A DNA stretch of 64,000 bases, taken from the NCBI GenBank assembly GCA_031291295.1, contig JARLJI010000132.1, positions 1 to 64,000 on the forward strand, given 5' to 3'. This document shows, piece after piece, positions 1 through 9,237 of this stretch. The notes beneath the pieces were generated by a model. That model made no database searches and was not told the DNA's origin. It saw nothing but the letters and a program-made list of their open reading frames with translations. Position 1 is the first letter of the stretch. Every line of letters starts with the position of its first letter. Both the position numbers and the translations under genes were made by a program. The stretch comes from Rhodoferax sp. GTDB taxonomy: Bacteria > Pseudomonadota > Gammaproteobacteria > Burkholderiales > Burkholderiaceae_C.

Positions 1-1564
1 CGCAGGCGGCGCCGAGCCGCGCCAGCGCCGCGGTGCTGGCCTGGATGGCGCTGCGCCGATGGTAGAAATTGAGCGCCCGCAGGCCGCCCAGTTCCTCGCC
101 ACCACCGGCGCGGCCCGGCCCGCCATGCAGCGACATCGGCATCACATTGCCGTGGCCCGAATGCAGTGCGGCAACATCCGGCGAGATGGCATGCACGCGT
201 CCGTGGGACGAGGCCAGCTCGAGCGCTGCGTCGGCAATGAAGGCCGGGTCGTCGCCATAGACCGAGGTCACCAGCGAGCCCTGGCCGCGGCGGATCAGGC
301 CCAGCGCCTCGTCCAGCGACGCATACGGCATTAGCGTGGCCACCGGGCCGAACACCTCGACCTCGTGCAGCATGCGCGCAGCGTCAGGGTGGCGCGTGCC
401 CAGCAAGGTCGGGCCGACGCAGGCGGCGATCGCCGGGTCGGCATCGACCAGCGTGTGGCTGGCGCCGTCGTGCAGCACTTCGGCCTCAGTACGCAACTGC
501 GCCAGGCCGGCCTGCACCGAACCCAGCTGTTCGCGGCTGACCAGCGAGCCCATACGCACGCTCGCATTGCGCGGATTGCCGACCGTCACGCCGGCGAGCT
601 TGGCGCTGATGGCCTGGGCCGCGGCGTCATAGAGTGCGGCGGGCACGAAGATGCGGCGGATCGCGGTGCACTTCTGCCCGGCCTTGACCGTCATCTCGCG
701 CACCACTTCGCTCACGAGCAGCTTGAAGACTTCCGAATCGGCAGTCGTGCCGGGCGCCAGCAGGGCCGAGTTCAGGCTGTCGGCCTCGATGTTGACGCGC
801 ACCGACTGGGCGGCGACGGCGCGGTGACTGCGAATCACATGGGCGGTCTCGGCCGAGCCGGTGAACGAGACCACGTCGAACGGCTGCAGCGCATCCATCA
901 GCCCGTTGGATGAGCCGCACACCACCGACAGCGCCCCAAGAGGCAGCACGCCGGCGTCGATCACGTCCTGCACCATGCGCTGGGTCAGCCAGGCGGTGGC
1001 GGTGGCGGGCTTGATGATGACCGGCACGCCCGACAGCAGCGCCGGCGCGGCTTTTTCCCACAGTCCCCAGGAGGGGAAGTTGAAGGCATTGATGAACAGC
1101 GCCACGCCGCGCGTCGGCACCATGATGTGCTGCGACTGGAAGGTCGGGTCCTTGGCCATGCGCGCGGCCGGGCCGTCGAGCATGAAGCGCACGTCGCCGA
1201 GCGCCTCGCCCTGTTTGGCGTAATAGCCCAGGGTGAAGAGGCCGCCGTCGATGTCCACGGCCGAGTCCTTGGCGGTGGTGCCCGAGTTGGCGGTGGCGAT
1301 CTCGTAATACGCATCGCGGTGGGACTGCAGCACCTTGGCGGCCGCCGCCAGCATCGCGGCCCGCTGGCCGTAGGTCATGGCGCGCAGGGCACGGCCGCCT
1401 TGTTCGCGCGCAAAGGCAAAGCCCTCGGCCAGATCAAGTCCGCCGTTGCTGACGCGGACCAGTTCCGTGCCCAGCACCGGATCATGCAGGGGCGTGCCAG
1501 GGCCGCTGCCGGTTTGCCAGCGTCCGGCGAGGTAGTTGGGGAGCAGAGAGGAAGAAGTGTTCAT
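1..1564 (-). CDS. boxD: 3,4-dehydroadipyl-CoA semialdehyde dehydrogenase (partial at window edge)
   Basis: Aldehyde dehydrogenase superfamily protein. In the box pathway it oxidises the semialdehyde made by BoxC to 3,4-dehydroadipyl-CoA with NADP. About 521 residues are visible and the C-terminus runs off the left edge. Translating the minus strand from ATG at 1564 gives the conserved NFPSWGLWEKAAPALLSG region (about 162-179), the FTGSAET cofactor loop (234-240), the general-base glutamate near 260 and the nucleophile in AGQKCT (Cys near 299). It is transcribed divergently from boxR and boxCBA. A promoter with a TGCA-N6-TGCA box in its spacer lies upstream. The assignment as BoxD rather than a PaaZ-like enzyme rests on the box context. 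Confidence 0.9.
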   Translation of the reverse strand, partial: MNTSSSLLPNYLAGRWQTGSGPGTPLHDPVLGTELVRVSNGGLDLAEGFAFAREQGGRALRAMTYGQRAAMLAAAAKVLQSHRDAYYEIATANSGTTAKDSAVDIDGGLFTLGYYAKQGEALGDVRFMLDGPAARMAKDPTFQSQHIMVPTRGVALFINAFNFPSWGLWEKAAPALLSGVPVIIKPATATAWLTQRMVQDVIDAGVLPLGALSVVCGSSNGLMDALQPFDVVSFTGSAETAHVIRSHRAVAAQSVRVNIEADSLNSALLAPGTTADSEVFKLLVSEVVREMTVKAGQKCTAIRRIFVPAALYDAAAQAISAKLAGVTVGNPRNASVRMGSLVSREQLGSVQAGLAQLRTEAEVLHDGASHTLVDADPAIAACVGPTLLGTRHPDAARMLHEVEVFGPVATLMPYASLDEALGLIRRGQGSLVTSVYGDDPAFIADAALELASSHGRVHAISPDVAALHSGHGNVMPMSLHGGPGRAGGGEELGGLRALNFYHRRSAIQASTAALARLGAAC

Positions 1565-1633
1565 GAGTGAGGTCAACCAGTTGTTGAAAAAATGGAAAGT
1601 TCATCTTGCAAGCCCAGAACTTCCTTATATAAA

Positions 1634-1647
1634 TGCATTATTGTGCG
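1634..1647. promoter_or_regulatory. Degenerate BoxR-type operator
   Basis: TGCA-N6-TGCG, one mismatch from the TGCA-N6-TGCA pattern. It lies 27 bp from the perfect copy at 1661 and just downstream of the predicted boxD -10 element, near the expected transcription start. Confidence 0.45.
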
Positions 1648-1651
1648 CATA

Positions 1652-1680
1652 ACGATAATATGCATTATTATGCACGTCAA
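1652..1680 (-). promoter_or_regulatory. Candidate boxD promoter
   Basis: On the minus strand TTGACG (1680-1675) is followed after 17 bp by TATCGT (1657-1652), a sigma-70-like pair about 90 bp upstream of the boxD start. A perfect TGCA-N6-TGCA box fills the spacer, which would suit repression by BoxR. Predicted from sequence only. Confidence 0.55.
1661..1674. promoter_or_regulatory. Candidate BoxR operator in the boxD promoter
   Basis: Perfect TGCA-TTATTA-TGCA. It sits between the predicted -35 and -10 elements of boxD. TGCA-based repeats are known operators of the related BzdR/BoxR regulators of Azoarcus. The assignment to this BoxR is inference. Confidence 0.6.
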
Positions 1681-1738
1681 GTCTTAGTTTGATTTTCCGG
1701 GGTTTCCCCTGCAATGGTGGGTCATGGAGTTGTAGCTC

Positions 1739-2683
1739 ATGGGCGCAGATTTGACAGATTTAATGAATGTCCAGGCACTGTCGCTGGCGGTGCCGTTCGA
1801 GGCGTCGGACGACGAGGGACGCAGTCCTTTTCTGGTGGCACTGGGCGAACGGGTACGCACCCTGCGCTCGCGCCGCGGCATGACGCGCAAGGCGGTGGCG
1901 CGGGCGGCGGACGTGTCCGAGCGGCATCTGGCCAACCTCGAGTACGGCACGGGCAATGCGTCCATTCTGGTGTTGCTGCAGGTGTCGCAGGCGCTGCAAT
2001 GTTCGCTGGCGGAGATGCTGGGCGACGTCAGTACGTCGTCCCCCGAATGGCTGTTGATCCGCGAGTTGCTGGAGCGCCGCAGCGAGGCTGACCTGCGGCG
2101 CGCCCGCGTGATGCTGGGCGAGCTGTTCGGCGCGGGGGGCGGCAATGAGCCGGTTCGCAAGGCGCATATTGCGCTGATCGGGCTGCGCGGCGCCGGCAAA
2201 TCCACGCTGGGGCGGCGACTGGCCGACGACCTGGGCTATGCCTTCATTGAACTCAGCCGCGATATCGAAACAATCGCGGGCTGCGGCATCAGCGAAATCC
2301 ACAATCTCTATGGCGCCAACGCGTACCGCCGCTATGAGCGCCGGGCGCTGGAAGAGGCGATCCAGATCTACCCTGAAGTGGTGATTGCCACGCCCGGCGG
2401 CCTGGTTTCCGATTCGGCCAACTTCAACCTGGTGCTCACGCACTGCTACACGATCTGGCTGCAGGCCGACCCGGCCGATCACATGAGCCGGGTGGCGGCG
2501 CAAGGCGACTTGCGTCCCATGGCGGCGAGCAAGGAGGCCATGGAAGATCTCAAGCGGATTCTGGAGGGGCGCTCGGCTTTTTATTCCAAGGCCGACCTGA
2601 GCTTCAACACCAGCCTGCGCCCGCTGGAGGAGAGTTTTGCAGCCCTGCGTGCCCAGGTGCGCCGTGACTTGGCGTTGCCATGA
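1739..2683 (+). CDS. boxR: BoxR-type transcriptional regulator (XRE HTH plus shikimate-kinase-like domain)
   Basis: Regulator of the box genes that senses benzoyl-CoA in studied homologues. The 314-residue protein has an N-terminal XRE helix-turn-helix (about 30-95, with TRKAVARAADVSERHLANLE) and a C-terminal shikimate-kinase-like domain starting at the P-loop GLRGAGKST (about 147-155). This two-domain layout is the hallmark of BoxR/BzdR. ATG at 1739 has a GGAG-like site upstream; ATG at 1763 is an alternative start. It lies between divergent boxD and boxC, and TGCA-N6-TGCA boxes occur in both flanking intergenic regions, which suggests that it controls both promoters. Confidence 0.92.
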   Translation: MGADLTDLMNVQALSLAVPFEASDDEGRSPFLVALGERVRTLRSRRGMTRKAVARAADVSERHLANLEYGTGNASILVLLQVSQALQCSLAEMLGDVSTSSPEWLLIRELLERRSEADLRRARVMLGELFGAGGGNEPVRKAHIALIGLRGAGKSTLGRRLADDLGYAFIELSRDIETIAGCGISEIHNLYGANAYRRYERRALEEAIQIYPEVVIATPGGLVSDSANFNLVLTHCYTIWLQADPADHMSRVAAQGDLRPMAASKEAMEDLKRILEGRSAFYSKADLSFNTSLRPLEESFAALRAQVRRDLALP

Positions 2684-2715
2684 CAGAAACGGGCACCGGG
2701 GAAATATTTGAAATA

Positions 2716-2729
2716 TGCATAAAAATGCA
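2716..2729. promoter_or_regulatory. Candidate BoxR operator upstream of the boxCBA -35
   Basis: Perfect TGCA-TAAAAA-TGCA immediately upstream of the predicted -35 hexamer at 2731. It is spaced 54 bp (start to start) from the matching box at 2770, twice the 27-bp spacing of the boxD pair. Confidence 0.6.
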
Positions 2730-2730
2730 T

Positions 2731-2759
2731 TTGACCCGATGAATTTTATGAATTATTAT
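2731..2759 (+). promoter_or_regulatory. Candidate boxCBA promoter
   Basis: TTGACC (2731-2736), a 17-bp spacer, then TATTAT (2754-2759). The predicted start is near 2766, so the downstream TGCA-N6-TGCA box would cover the first transcribed bases. The surrounding 80 bp are AT-rich compared with the genes. Confidence 0.6.
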
Positions 2760-2769
2760 TCATGAATAT

Positions 2770-2783
2770 TGCACTTTAGTGCA
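2770..2783. promoter_or_regulatory. Candidate BoxR operator over the boxCBA transcription start
   Basis: Perfect TGCA-CTTTAG-TGCA. Together with the box at 2716 it brackets the predicted promoter, an arrangement that suits repression by blocking or looping. Confidence 0.6.
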
Positions 2784-2827
2784 TTTATTTGAGTTTCCTT
2801 GTTCAACTTACCCTCGCAGGAGCAAAC

Positions 2828-4486
2828 ATGGCCGAAATGGCGCCCGTGGTTTACCAGACCACCCCTTCCCAGTACAAACACCTGAAGCTGAGCTTTGACG
2901 GCCAGGTGGCGACCCTGTCCATCGACATCGCGGAAGACGGCGGCATTCGCCCCGGCTACAAGCTCAAGCTCAATTCCTATGACCTGGGGGTGGACATCGA
3001 ACTGTACGACGCACTCAACCGCATCCGCTTCGAGCACCCCGAAGTGCGCACTGTGGTGGTGACCAGCCTGAAGGACCGCATTTTCTGCTCCGGCGCCAAC
3101 ATCTTCATGCTCGGCCTGTCCAGCCATGCCTGGAAGGTCAACTTCTGCAAGTTCACCAACGAAACCCGCAACGGCATCGAGGACTCCAGCAAACATTCCG
3201 GACTGAAGTTTGTGGCCGCTCTCAACGGTGCTTGCGCGGGCGGCGGCTATGAGCTGGCGCTGGCCTGCGACGACATTGTGCTGGTAGACGACCGCTCCTC
3301 CACCGTGTCATTGCCCGAAGTGCCGTTGCTGGGCGTGCTGCCGGGCACCGGCGGCCTGACGCGTGTGACCGACAAACGCCACGTGCGCCACGACCTGGCC
3401 GATATTTTCTGCACGACCTCGGAAGGGGTGCGCGGTCAGAAGGCGATCGACTGGCGCCTGGTCGATGCGATTGCCAAGCCTCAGCAGTTTGCGCAGGTGG
3501 TGAGCGAGCGCGCCGCCAGGCTGGCGGCCCAGAGCGACCGCCCGGCCGGCGCCAAGGGCGTGGCATTGACCCCGCTGCAGTGCATCAAGACGGCCGACGC
3601 CCTGGCCTACAGTTTTGTCGCCGTGGCCATCGACCGCGCCAACCGCACTGCCACCTTCACCGTGAAGGCTCCTACCGCGGCACAACCCACGGACATCGCC
3701 GGCATCGAAGCCCTGGGTGCCGCCTGGTGGCCGCTGCAAATGGCGCGCGAACTCGACGACGCCATCCTGCACATGCGCACCAATGAGCTCGATATTGGCA
3801 GCTGGATTCTCAAGACCGCGGGCGATGCCAAAGCCGTGCTGGCGTCCGACGCGACGATGCTGGCGCACAAGGACCACTGGCTGGTGAGGGAGACCATCGG
3901 CCTGCTGCGCCGCACGCTGGCGCGCCTGGACGTGTCTTCGCGCAGCCTGTTTGCGCTGATCGAGTCCGGTTCCTGCTTCGCCGGCACGCTGGCCGAGCTG
4001 GCCTTCTGCGCCGACCGCACCTACATGCTGACGCTGCCGGACGATGCCGACAAGGCACCGACGCTGGTGCTGAACGAATTCAACTTCGGCTTTTACCCCA
4101 TGGTCAACGACCAGTCGCGCCTGGCGCGCCGCTTCTACGAAGAAACGGCGCCGATGGAGGCAGCACGCAGCGCTAGCGGCAAGGCGCTCGACGCCGATGC
4201 GGCCGAGGCGTTGGGCCTGGTGACCGCGGCGCTGGACGATATCGACTGGGCCGACGAGATCCGCATGGTGATCGAGTCGCGCGCCGCCATGTCGCCCGAT
4301 GCCCTCACGGGCCTGGAAGCCAACCTGCGTTTTTGCCAAAAGGAAAACATGGCGACCCGCATTTTTGGGCGCCTCACGGCCTGGCAGAACTGGATCTTCA
4401 ACCGCCCGAACGCGGTCGGCGAAAAGGGCGCGCTCAAGGTCTATGGCAAGGGCGAAAAAGCCGCCTTCGACCTGAACCGCGTCTGA
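2828..4486 (+). CDS. boxC: Benzoyl-CoA-dihydrodiol lyase
   Basis: Ring-cleaving lyase of the box pathway. It converts the hydrated 2,3-epoxide of benzoyl-CoA to 3,4-dehydroadipyl-CoA semialdehyde and releases formate. The 552-residue protein has an enoyl-CoA hydratase/isomerase (crotonase) fold: an SGANIFMLG oxyanion-hole region near residue 95 and NGACAGGGYELALACD near 130-145, followed by the long C-terminal part typical of BoxC. The ATG at 2828 follows AGGAG at 2818-2822 and is preferred to the upstream TTG at 2789. First gene of boxCBA. Its formate product explains the formate dehydrogenase genes downstream. Confidence 0.95.
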   Translation: MAEMAPVVYQTTPSQYKHLKLSFDGQVATLSIDIAEDGGIRPGYKLKLNSYDLGVDIELYDALNRIRFEHPEVRTVVVTSLKDRIFCSGANIFMLGLSSHAWKVNFCKFTNETRNGIEDSSKHSGLKFVAALNGACAGGGYELALACDDIVLVDDRSSTVSLPEVPLLGVLPGTGGLTRVTDKRHVRHDLADIFCTTSEGVRGQKAIDWRLVDAIAKPQQFAQVVSERAARLAAQSDRPAGAKGVALTPLQCIKTADALAYSFVAVAIDRANRTATFTVKAPTAAQPTDIAGIEALGAAWWPLQMARELDDAILHMRTNELDIGSWILKTAGDAKAVLASDATMLAHKDHWLVRETIGLLRRTLARLDVSSRSLFALIESGSCFAGTLAELAFCADRTYMLTLPDDADKAPTLVLNEFNFGFYPMVNDQSRLARRFYEETAPMEAARSASGKALDADAAEALGLVTAALDDIDWADEIRMVIESRAAMSPDALTGLEANLRFCQKENMATRIFGRLTAWQNWIFNRPNAVGEKGALKVYGKGEKAAFDLNRV

Positions 4487-4544
4487 TCCCGCACGCCTTC
4501 GCAGAACCCACTTTCACCCTCAGCCCAACTTCCGGAGATCCGTC

Positions 4545-5972
4545 ATGTCCACGATCAACTACAGTGAAAAAATCCCGAACAACGTCAACCTCGGCGAAGA
4601 CCGCACCCTGCAGCGCGCGTTAGAGCAGTGGCAGCCCAACTTCATCCAGTGGTGGGACGACGTCGGTCCGGACGGCTCGACCAACTTCGACGTGTACCTG
4701 CGCACCGCGGTCAGCGTCGATCCACAGGGCTGGGCCCAGTTCGGCCACGTCAAGATGCGCGACTACCGCTGGGGCATCTTCCTGAACCCGGGCGACGCGG
4801 AGCGCAAGGTCCACTTTGGCGATCACGCCGGCGAAAAGGCCTGGCAGGACGTGCCCGGTGAGCACCGCGCCAACCTGCGCCGCATCATCGTCACGCAGGG
4901 CGACACCGAGCCGGCATCGGTCGAGCAGCAGCGCCACCTGGGCCTGACCTGCCCGAGCCAGTATGACCTGCGCAACCTGTTCCAGGTGAATGTGGAAGAA
5001 GGCCGGCATCTGTGGGCCATGGTCTACCTGCTGCACAAGTACTTCGGCCGCGACGGTCGCGACGAGGCCGATGCGCTGCTGCAGCGCACCTCGGGCGACG
5101 CCAACAACCCGCGCATCCTGGGGGCCTTCAACGAGCAGACGCCCGACTGGCTGGCCTTCTTCATGTTCACCTACTTCACCGACCGCGACGGCAAGTTCCA
5201 GCTGTCGGCGCTGGCCGAGAGTGCCTTCGACCCGCTGGCGCGCACCACCAAGTTCATGCTGACCGAGGAAGCGCATCACATGTTCGTGGGCGAGAGCGGC
5301 GTCTCGCGCGTGGTCGCCCGCACCGCGCAGGTGATGAACGAACTCAAGACCGACGATGCAGCGAAGATTCGCGCGGCCGGCGCCATCGACCTCGGCACGG
5401 TCCAGCGCTACCTGAATTTCCACTACAGCGTGACCATCGACCTGTTCGGCGCCGACCAGTCCAGCAACGCCGCCACCTTCTACAGCTCGGGCCTGAAGGG
5501 CCGCTACGAGGAAGGCAAGCGCAGCGACGACCACGTGCTCAAGGGCCAGACCTACAAGGTGCTCGAAGTCGTCAACGGCCAGCTGGTCGAGAAGGAGGTG
5601 CCGATGCTGAACGCGCTCAACGAAGTGCTGCGCGACGACTTCATCAAGGACTCGGTGGCCGGCGTCGGTCGCTGGAACAAGGTGCTCGAGAAGGCCGGCA
5701 TCCCGACCCGGCTGGTGGTGCCGCACAAGGCCTTCAATCGCCAGATCGGCGCGCTCGCGGGCATCAAGATGTCGCCCGAAGGCCGCGTGGTGAGCGAGAT
5801 GGAGTGGGCCGCGAAGAAGAATGAGTGGCTGCCCTCCGCCGACGACTTTGCGTTCGTGGCCTCGCTGATGGGTCGCGTGGTCGATCCCGGCAAGTTCGCG
5901 GGCTGGATCGCGCCGCCGGTGATGGGCATCAACCGCCAGCCGGTAGACTTCGAATACGTTCGCTTCAACTGA
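4545..5972 (+). CDS. boxB: Benzoyl-CoA 2,3-epoxidase, oxygenase subunit BoxB
   Basis: Diiron oxygenase component that forms 2,3-epoxybenzoyl-CoA with electrons from BoxA. The length (475 residues) matches the family. Candidate iron ligands lie in an EEGRHLW helix (about 147-153) and in an LTEEAHHMF helix (about 238-246), both of ExxH type. It starts 58 bp after boxC, preceded by a GGAG site, and is followed after 19 bp by boxA, so the three genes probably form one transcript. Confidence 0.96.
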   Translation: MSTINYSEKIPNNVNLGEDRTLQRALEQWQPNFIQWWDDVGPDGSTNFDVYLRTAVSVDPQGWAQFGHVKMRDYRWGIFLNPGDAERKVHFGDHAGEKAWQDVPGEHRANLRRIIVTQGDTEPASVEQQRHLGLTCPSQYDLRNLFQVNVEEGRHLWAMVYLLHKYFGRDGRDEADALLQRTSGDANNPRILGAFNEQTPDWLAFFMFTYFTDRDGKFQLSALAESAFDPLARTTKFMLTEEAHHMFVGESGVSRVVARTAQVMNELKTDDAAKIRAAGAIDLGTVQRYLNFHYSVTIDLFGADQSSNAATFYSSGLKGRYEEGKRSDDHVLKGQTYKVLEVVNGQLVEKEVPMLNALNEVLRDDFIKDSVAGVGRWNKVLEKAGIPTRLVVPHKAFNRQIGALAGIKMSPEGRVVSEMEWAAKKNEWLPSADDFAFVASLMGRVVDPGKFAGWIAPPVMGINRQPVDFEYVRFN

Positions 5973-5991
5973 AAGAACGGGAAGCGCTGTC

Positions 5992-7266
5992 ATGGACATG
6001 GCCGTTGACGTGAAGGCGATCAAGCAGCACTTGATCGACCCCGAAATCTGCATCCGCTGCAACACCTGCGAATCGGTCTGCCCGGTGGGGGCGATCACGC
6101 ATGACGATCGCAACTACGTGGTGCGGGCCGATGTCTGCAACCTGTGCATGGCCTGCATCTCGCCGTGTCCGACCGGCTCGATCGACAACTGGCGCATCAT
6201 GCCGCTGGCGCGCGCCTACTCGATCGAGGAGCAGCTGACCTGGGACGAGCTGCCGCCCGAGCTCACCCCCGAGCAGTTGGCCGCCGAGGGCGTGACCTCT
6301 GGCGAGGCGGCGCTGGAGACGCCAGAGGCCCCGGCGCTGCCCGCAGCGGTCAGCGGCGAGGCGCCGTTCAACTCGGCCGCGTTCGGCGCCGCCGTGCCGC
6401 CCTGGTCGGCGGCGCATGCCTACACCAACCTCTACGGTCCCAAGCAGGCGACCACGGCCACGGTGGTCGGCAACTTCAACTGCACCGAGGCCGGTTTCGC
6501 CAACGAGACCCACCATGTGGTGCTCGACTTCGGCACCATGCCGTTCCCGGTGCTGGAGGGCCAGTCGATCGGCATCGTGCCGCCCGGGGTGGACGCCAAG
6601 GGGCGCCCGCACACCGCGCGCCAGTACTCGATCGCCAGCCCGCGCAATGGCGAGCGGCCCGGCTACAACAACATCTCGCTGACCGTGAAGCGCGTCACCG
6701 AAGACCACCAGGGCCGGCCGGTGCGCGGCGTCGCGTCCAACTACATCTGCGACCTCAAGGTCGGCGACACCGTGCAGGTGATCGGCCCGTTCGGCACCTC
6801 GTTCCTGATGCCGAACCACCCGAAGTCGAACATCGTGATGATCTGCACCGGTACCGGCAGCGCACCGATGCGCGCGATGACCGAGTGGCGGCGGCGCCTG
6901 CGCACCTCAGGCAAGTTCGAGGGCGGCAAGCTGATGCTGTTCTTCGGTGCGCGCACGCAGCAGGAGCTGCCCTACTTCGGCCCGCTGCAGAACCTGCCGA
7001 AAGACTTCATCGACATCAACTTCGCGTTCTCGCGTGCGGCGGGCAGCCCCAAGCGCTACGTGCAGGACCGCATGCGCGAACGCGCGCTCGACCTGGCCGC
7101 ACTGCTGCAGGACCCCAACACCTATCTCTACGTCTGCGGGCTCAAGAGCATGGAAGAGGGCGTGGTGCTGGCGCTGCGCGACGTGGCGCAGGAGGCCGGC
7201 CTGTCGTGGGAGACGCTCGGTGCTGCGCTCAAGCGCGAGGGCCGCCTGCACCTCGAGACTTACTGA
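5992..7266 (+). CDS. boxA: Benzoyl-CoA 2,3-epoxidase, reductase subunit BoxA
   Basis: Iron-sulfur flavoprotein that passes electrons from NADPH to BoxB. The N-terminus (about 15-62) holds two 4Fe-4S motifs ([12 protein letters not shown] and [12 protein letters not shown]). An alanine/proline-rich linker (about 75-125) leads to a ferredoxin-NADP reductase domain with the FAD motif [11 protein letters not shown] near 205 and the nucleotide-binding [12 protein letters not shown] near 283. The C-terminus has the [12 protein letters not shown] signature and an aromatic final residue. Last gene of boxCBA; about 160 bp of non-coding sequence separates it from the formate dehydrogenase genes. Confidence 0.95.
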   Translation: MDMAVDVKAIKQHLIDPEICIRCNTCESVCPVGAITHDDRNYVVRADVCNLCMACISPCPTGSIDNWRIMPLARAYSIEEQLTWDELPPELTPEQLAAEGVTSGEAALETPEAPALPAAVSGEAPFNSAAFGAAVPPWSAAHAYTNLYGPKQATTATVVGNFNCTEAGFANETHHVVLDFGTMPFPVLEGQSIGIVPPGVDAKGRPHTARQYSIASPRNGERPGYNNISLTVKRVTEDHQGRPVRGVASNYICDLKVGDTVQVIGPFGTSFLMPNHPKSNIVMICTGTGSAPMRAMTEWRRRLRTSGKFEGGKLMLFFGARTQQELPYFGPLQNLPKDFIDINFAFSRAAGSPKRYVQDRMRERALDLAALLQDPNTYLYVCGLKSMEEGVVLALRDVAQEAGLSWETLGAALKREGRLHLETY

Positions 7267-7425
7267 GCCTCCACGCTGGCCGCTGCGACCCCGCCCTGCG
7301 CTGCGTTCGCGAGCCGCGGGCGCCGCGTGAAGGTCATCGAATTCTTCGGCGGCCGCTGATTCTGCGTTGCGGTGGTTCCGTAGCAGAATCGGAGGTCCAG
7401 GGAGCTGAAATTGCAGGAAGCGTCG

Positions 7426-9237
7426 ATGAATCATTCGGGAGACAAGAGCGGGGTCGTGGTGCTGGCCTCCGCCGACGAGTTGCGCGCGAGCATCCGCCGC
7501 CGCGGCAAGCTCAAGGGCCGGCAGGCCGACGAGGGCGCCGTGGCCGAGGTGCGCGCCCTGGTCGGGCCTGCGCCACATTCGCGCGACCTGCTGATCGAGC
7601 ACCTGCACCGGATCAACGACGCGTTCCGCGGCCTGCATGAGCGCCATCTGGTGGCGCTGGCGCGCGAGATGAACCTGCCGATGGCCGGGGTCTATGAGGT
7701 CGCCAGCTTCTACCATCATTTCGAGGTCTTGAAGGACGACGCGCAGCCGGCGCTGCTCACGGTGCGCGTCTGCGACAGCCTGAGCTGCCAGCTCGCCGGT
7801 GCCGCCAATTTGCTGGACAAGCTGCCGGCCCTGTTGGGCCCGGGCGTGCGCGTGATTCCCGCGCCGTGCATCGGCCGCTGCGAACAGGCCCCGGCCGTGG
7901 CCGTGGGGCAGCATGCGCTCGCCACGGCCAGCGCCGATGCTGTGGTTGAGACATCAAATCAGGCGCTAGCCAATACTGTATCTACACCATCAGCTATTGA
8001 CTTTATAGCATACGACGACTACCGCGCGCAGGGCGGCTACCGGCTGGCCGCAGCGCTAGCTGGCGGCCAGCGGGACGCCGACGCGGTCATCACGGCGCTG
8101 GAAGATGCCGGCCTGCGCGGCCTGGGCGGCGCGGGATTTCCGGCCGGGCGCAAGTGGCGCATCGTGCGCGAGCAGGTGGCGCAAGCCGCCGGGCGCCGGG
8201 CCGCCCCCAGCGCGGCGACGGCCCCCCCGGGGGGCAGCGGACCACGCGCAGCGGGGGAGCGTGGGGGCGCGGCTCTGATGGCTGTCAACATCGACGAGGG
8301 CGAGCCCGGCACCTTCAAGGACCGCGTTTACCTGGAGCGCGACCCGCACCGTTTCCTGGAGGGCCTGTTGATTGCCGCGCAGGTGGTCGGCATCGAGACC
8401 TGCTACATCTACCTGCGCGACGAATACCACGATGCGCGCCGCATGCTGGCTGCCGAGATCGCCAAGCTACAGGCAAATCCGCCCTGCGCGCTGCCACGCA
8501 TCGAGCTGCGGCGCGGCGCCGGCGCCTACATCTGCGGCGAGGAGTCGGCCATGCTCGAGAGCATCGAGGGCAAACGCGGCGAGCCGCGCATGCGCCCGCC
8601 CTACATCGCGCAGGTCGGGCTGTTCGGCCGACCCACGCTGGAGCACAACTTCGAGACGCTGTACTGGGTGCGCGACATTGTCGAAAAGGGGCCCCAGTGG
8701 TTCAGCGGCTTCGGACGGCACGGCCGCAAGGGGCTGCGGTCTTTCAGCGTGAGCGGACGCGTCAAGCAGCCCGGCGTCAAGCTGGCGCCGGCCGGCATCA
8801 CGGTGCAGGAGCTGATCGACGAATACTGTGGCGGCATGGCGGACGGGCATCAGCTGTACGCCTACCTGCCCGGCGGCGCTTCGGGCGGCATCCTGCCGGC
8901 GCGGCTGAACCAGATTCCGTTGGACTTCGACACCCTGCAGCCCTACGACTGCTTCATCGGCTCGGCCGCCGTCATTGTTTTGAGCCAGCACGACCGCGCG
9001 CGCGACGCCGCACTCAGCATGATGCGGTTCTTCGCCGACGAGAGCTGCGGCCAGTGCACGCCGTGCCGCGTCGGCACGGTCAAGGCCGCCCAGTTGATGC
9101 AGGCCCCGGTGTGGGACACGGACACGCTGGAAGACCTGAGCCAGGTCATGGTCGACGCCTCGATCTGCGGCCTGGGGCAGGCGGCGCCGAACCCGATCCG
9201 CTGCGTGCAGAAATATTTTCCCGAGGAGATTGCATGA
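7426..9237 (+). CDS. NAD-dependent formate dehydrogenase, fused NuoE/NuoF-like subunit
   Basis: Diaphorase subunit that carries electrons from the alpha subunit to NAD. Residues 1-170 are NuoE-like (2Fe-2S motif with CDSLSCQ and CIGRCEQAPA). Residues 200-603 are NuoF-like with the NAD/FMN region GGAGFPAGRKW and DEGEPGTFKDR and a 4Fe-4S motif CGQCTPCRVGT. A NuoE-NuoF fusion resembles the beta subunit of Methylobacterium FDH1 rather than separate FdsG and FdsB. ATG at 7426 has GGAAG 8 bases upstream. It overlaps the alpha subunit gene by ATGA. Two inserted repeat segments are translated inside it: about residues 174-196 (7945-8013) and about 255-285 (8197-8268). Confidence 0.88.
   Translation: MNHSGDKSGVVVLASADELRASIRRRGKLKGRQADEGAVAEVRALVGPAPHSRDLLIEHLHRINDAFRGLHERHLVALAREMNLPMAGVYEVASFYHHFEVLKDDAQPALLTVRVCDSLSCQLAGAANLLDKLPALLGPGVRVIPAPCIGRCEQAPAVAVGQHALATASADAVVETSNQALANTVSTPSAIDFIAYDDYRAQGGYRLAAALAGGQRDADAVITALEDAGLRGLGGAGFPAGRKWRIVREQVAQAAGRRAAPSAATAPPGGSGPRAAGERGGAALMAVNIDEGEPGTFKDRVYLERDPHRFLEGLLIAAQVVGIETCYIYLRDEYHDARRMLAAEIAKLQANPPCALPRIELRRGAGAYICGEESAMLESIEGKRGEPRMRPPYIAQVGLFGRPTLEHNFETLYWVRDIVEKGPQWFSGFGRHGRKGLRSFSVSGRVKQPGVKLAPAGITVQELIDEYCGGMADGHQLYAYLPGGASGGILPARLNQIPLDFDTLQPYDCFIGSAAVIVLSQHDRARDAALSMMRFFADESCGQCTPCRVGTVKAAQLMQAPVWDTDTLEDLSQVMVDASICGLGQAAPNPIRCVQKYFPEEIA
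7993..8009. repeat. GCTAT-N7-ATAGC palindrome inside the fused formate dehydrogenase subunit gene
   Basis: Perfect GCTAT-N7-ATAGC. It lies in a locally AT-rich stretch (about 7945-8013) that also holds the GGCGCTAGC sequence. The stretch is translated in frame between the NuoE-like and NuoF-like domains, as a linker. Confidence 0.7.
8197..8268 (-). repeat. GC-rich dispersed repeat, copy inside the fused formate dehydrogenase subunit gene
   Basis: Read on the minus strand it begins CCCCCACGCT, contains the palindromic core CTGCCCCCCGGGGGG and ends GGGGCGGCCCG, like the copies at 19428, 21895 (inverted) and 22637. It is 72 bp (24 codons) and keeps the reading frame, adding about 30 Ala/Gly/Pro/Arg-rich residues between the GGAGFPAGRKW segment and MAVNIDEGEPGTF. 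Confidence 0.75.

Noticed and set aside
7327-7359. Ten-codon GTG frame ending TGA after boxA
   Set aside because: Too short and with no ribosome site; considered because it looks like a protein end, but no upstream frame joins it.
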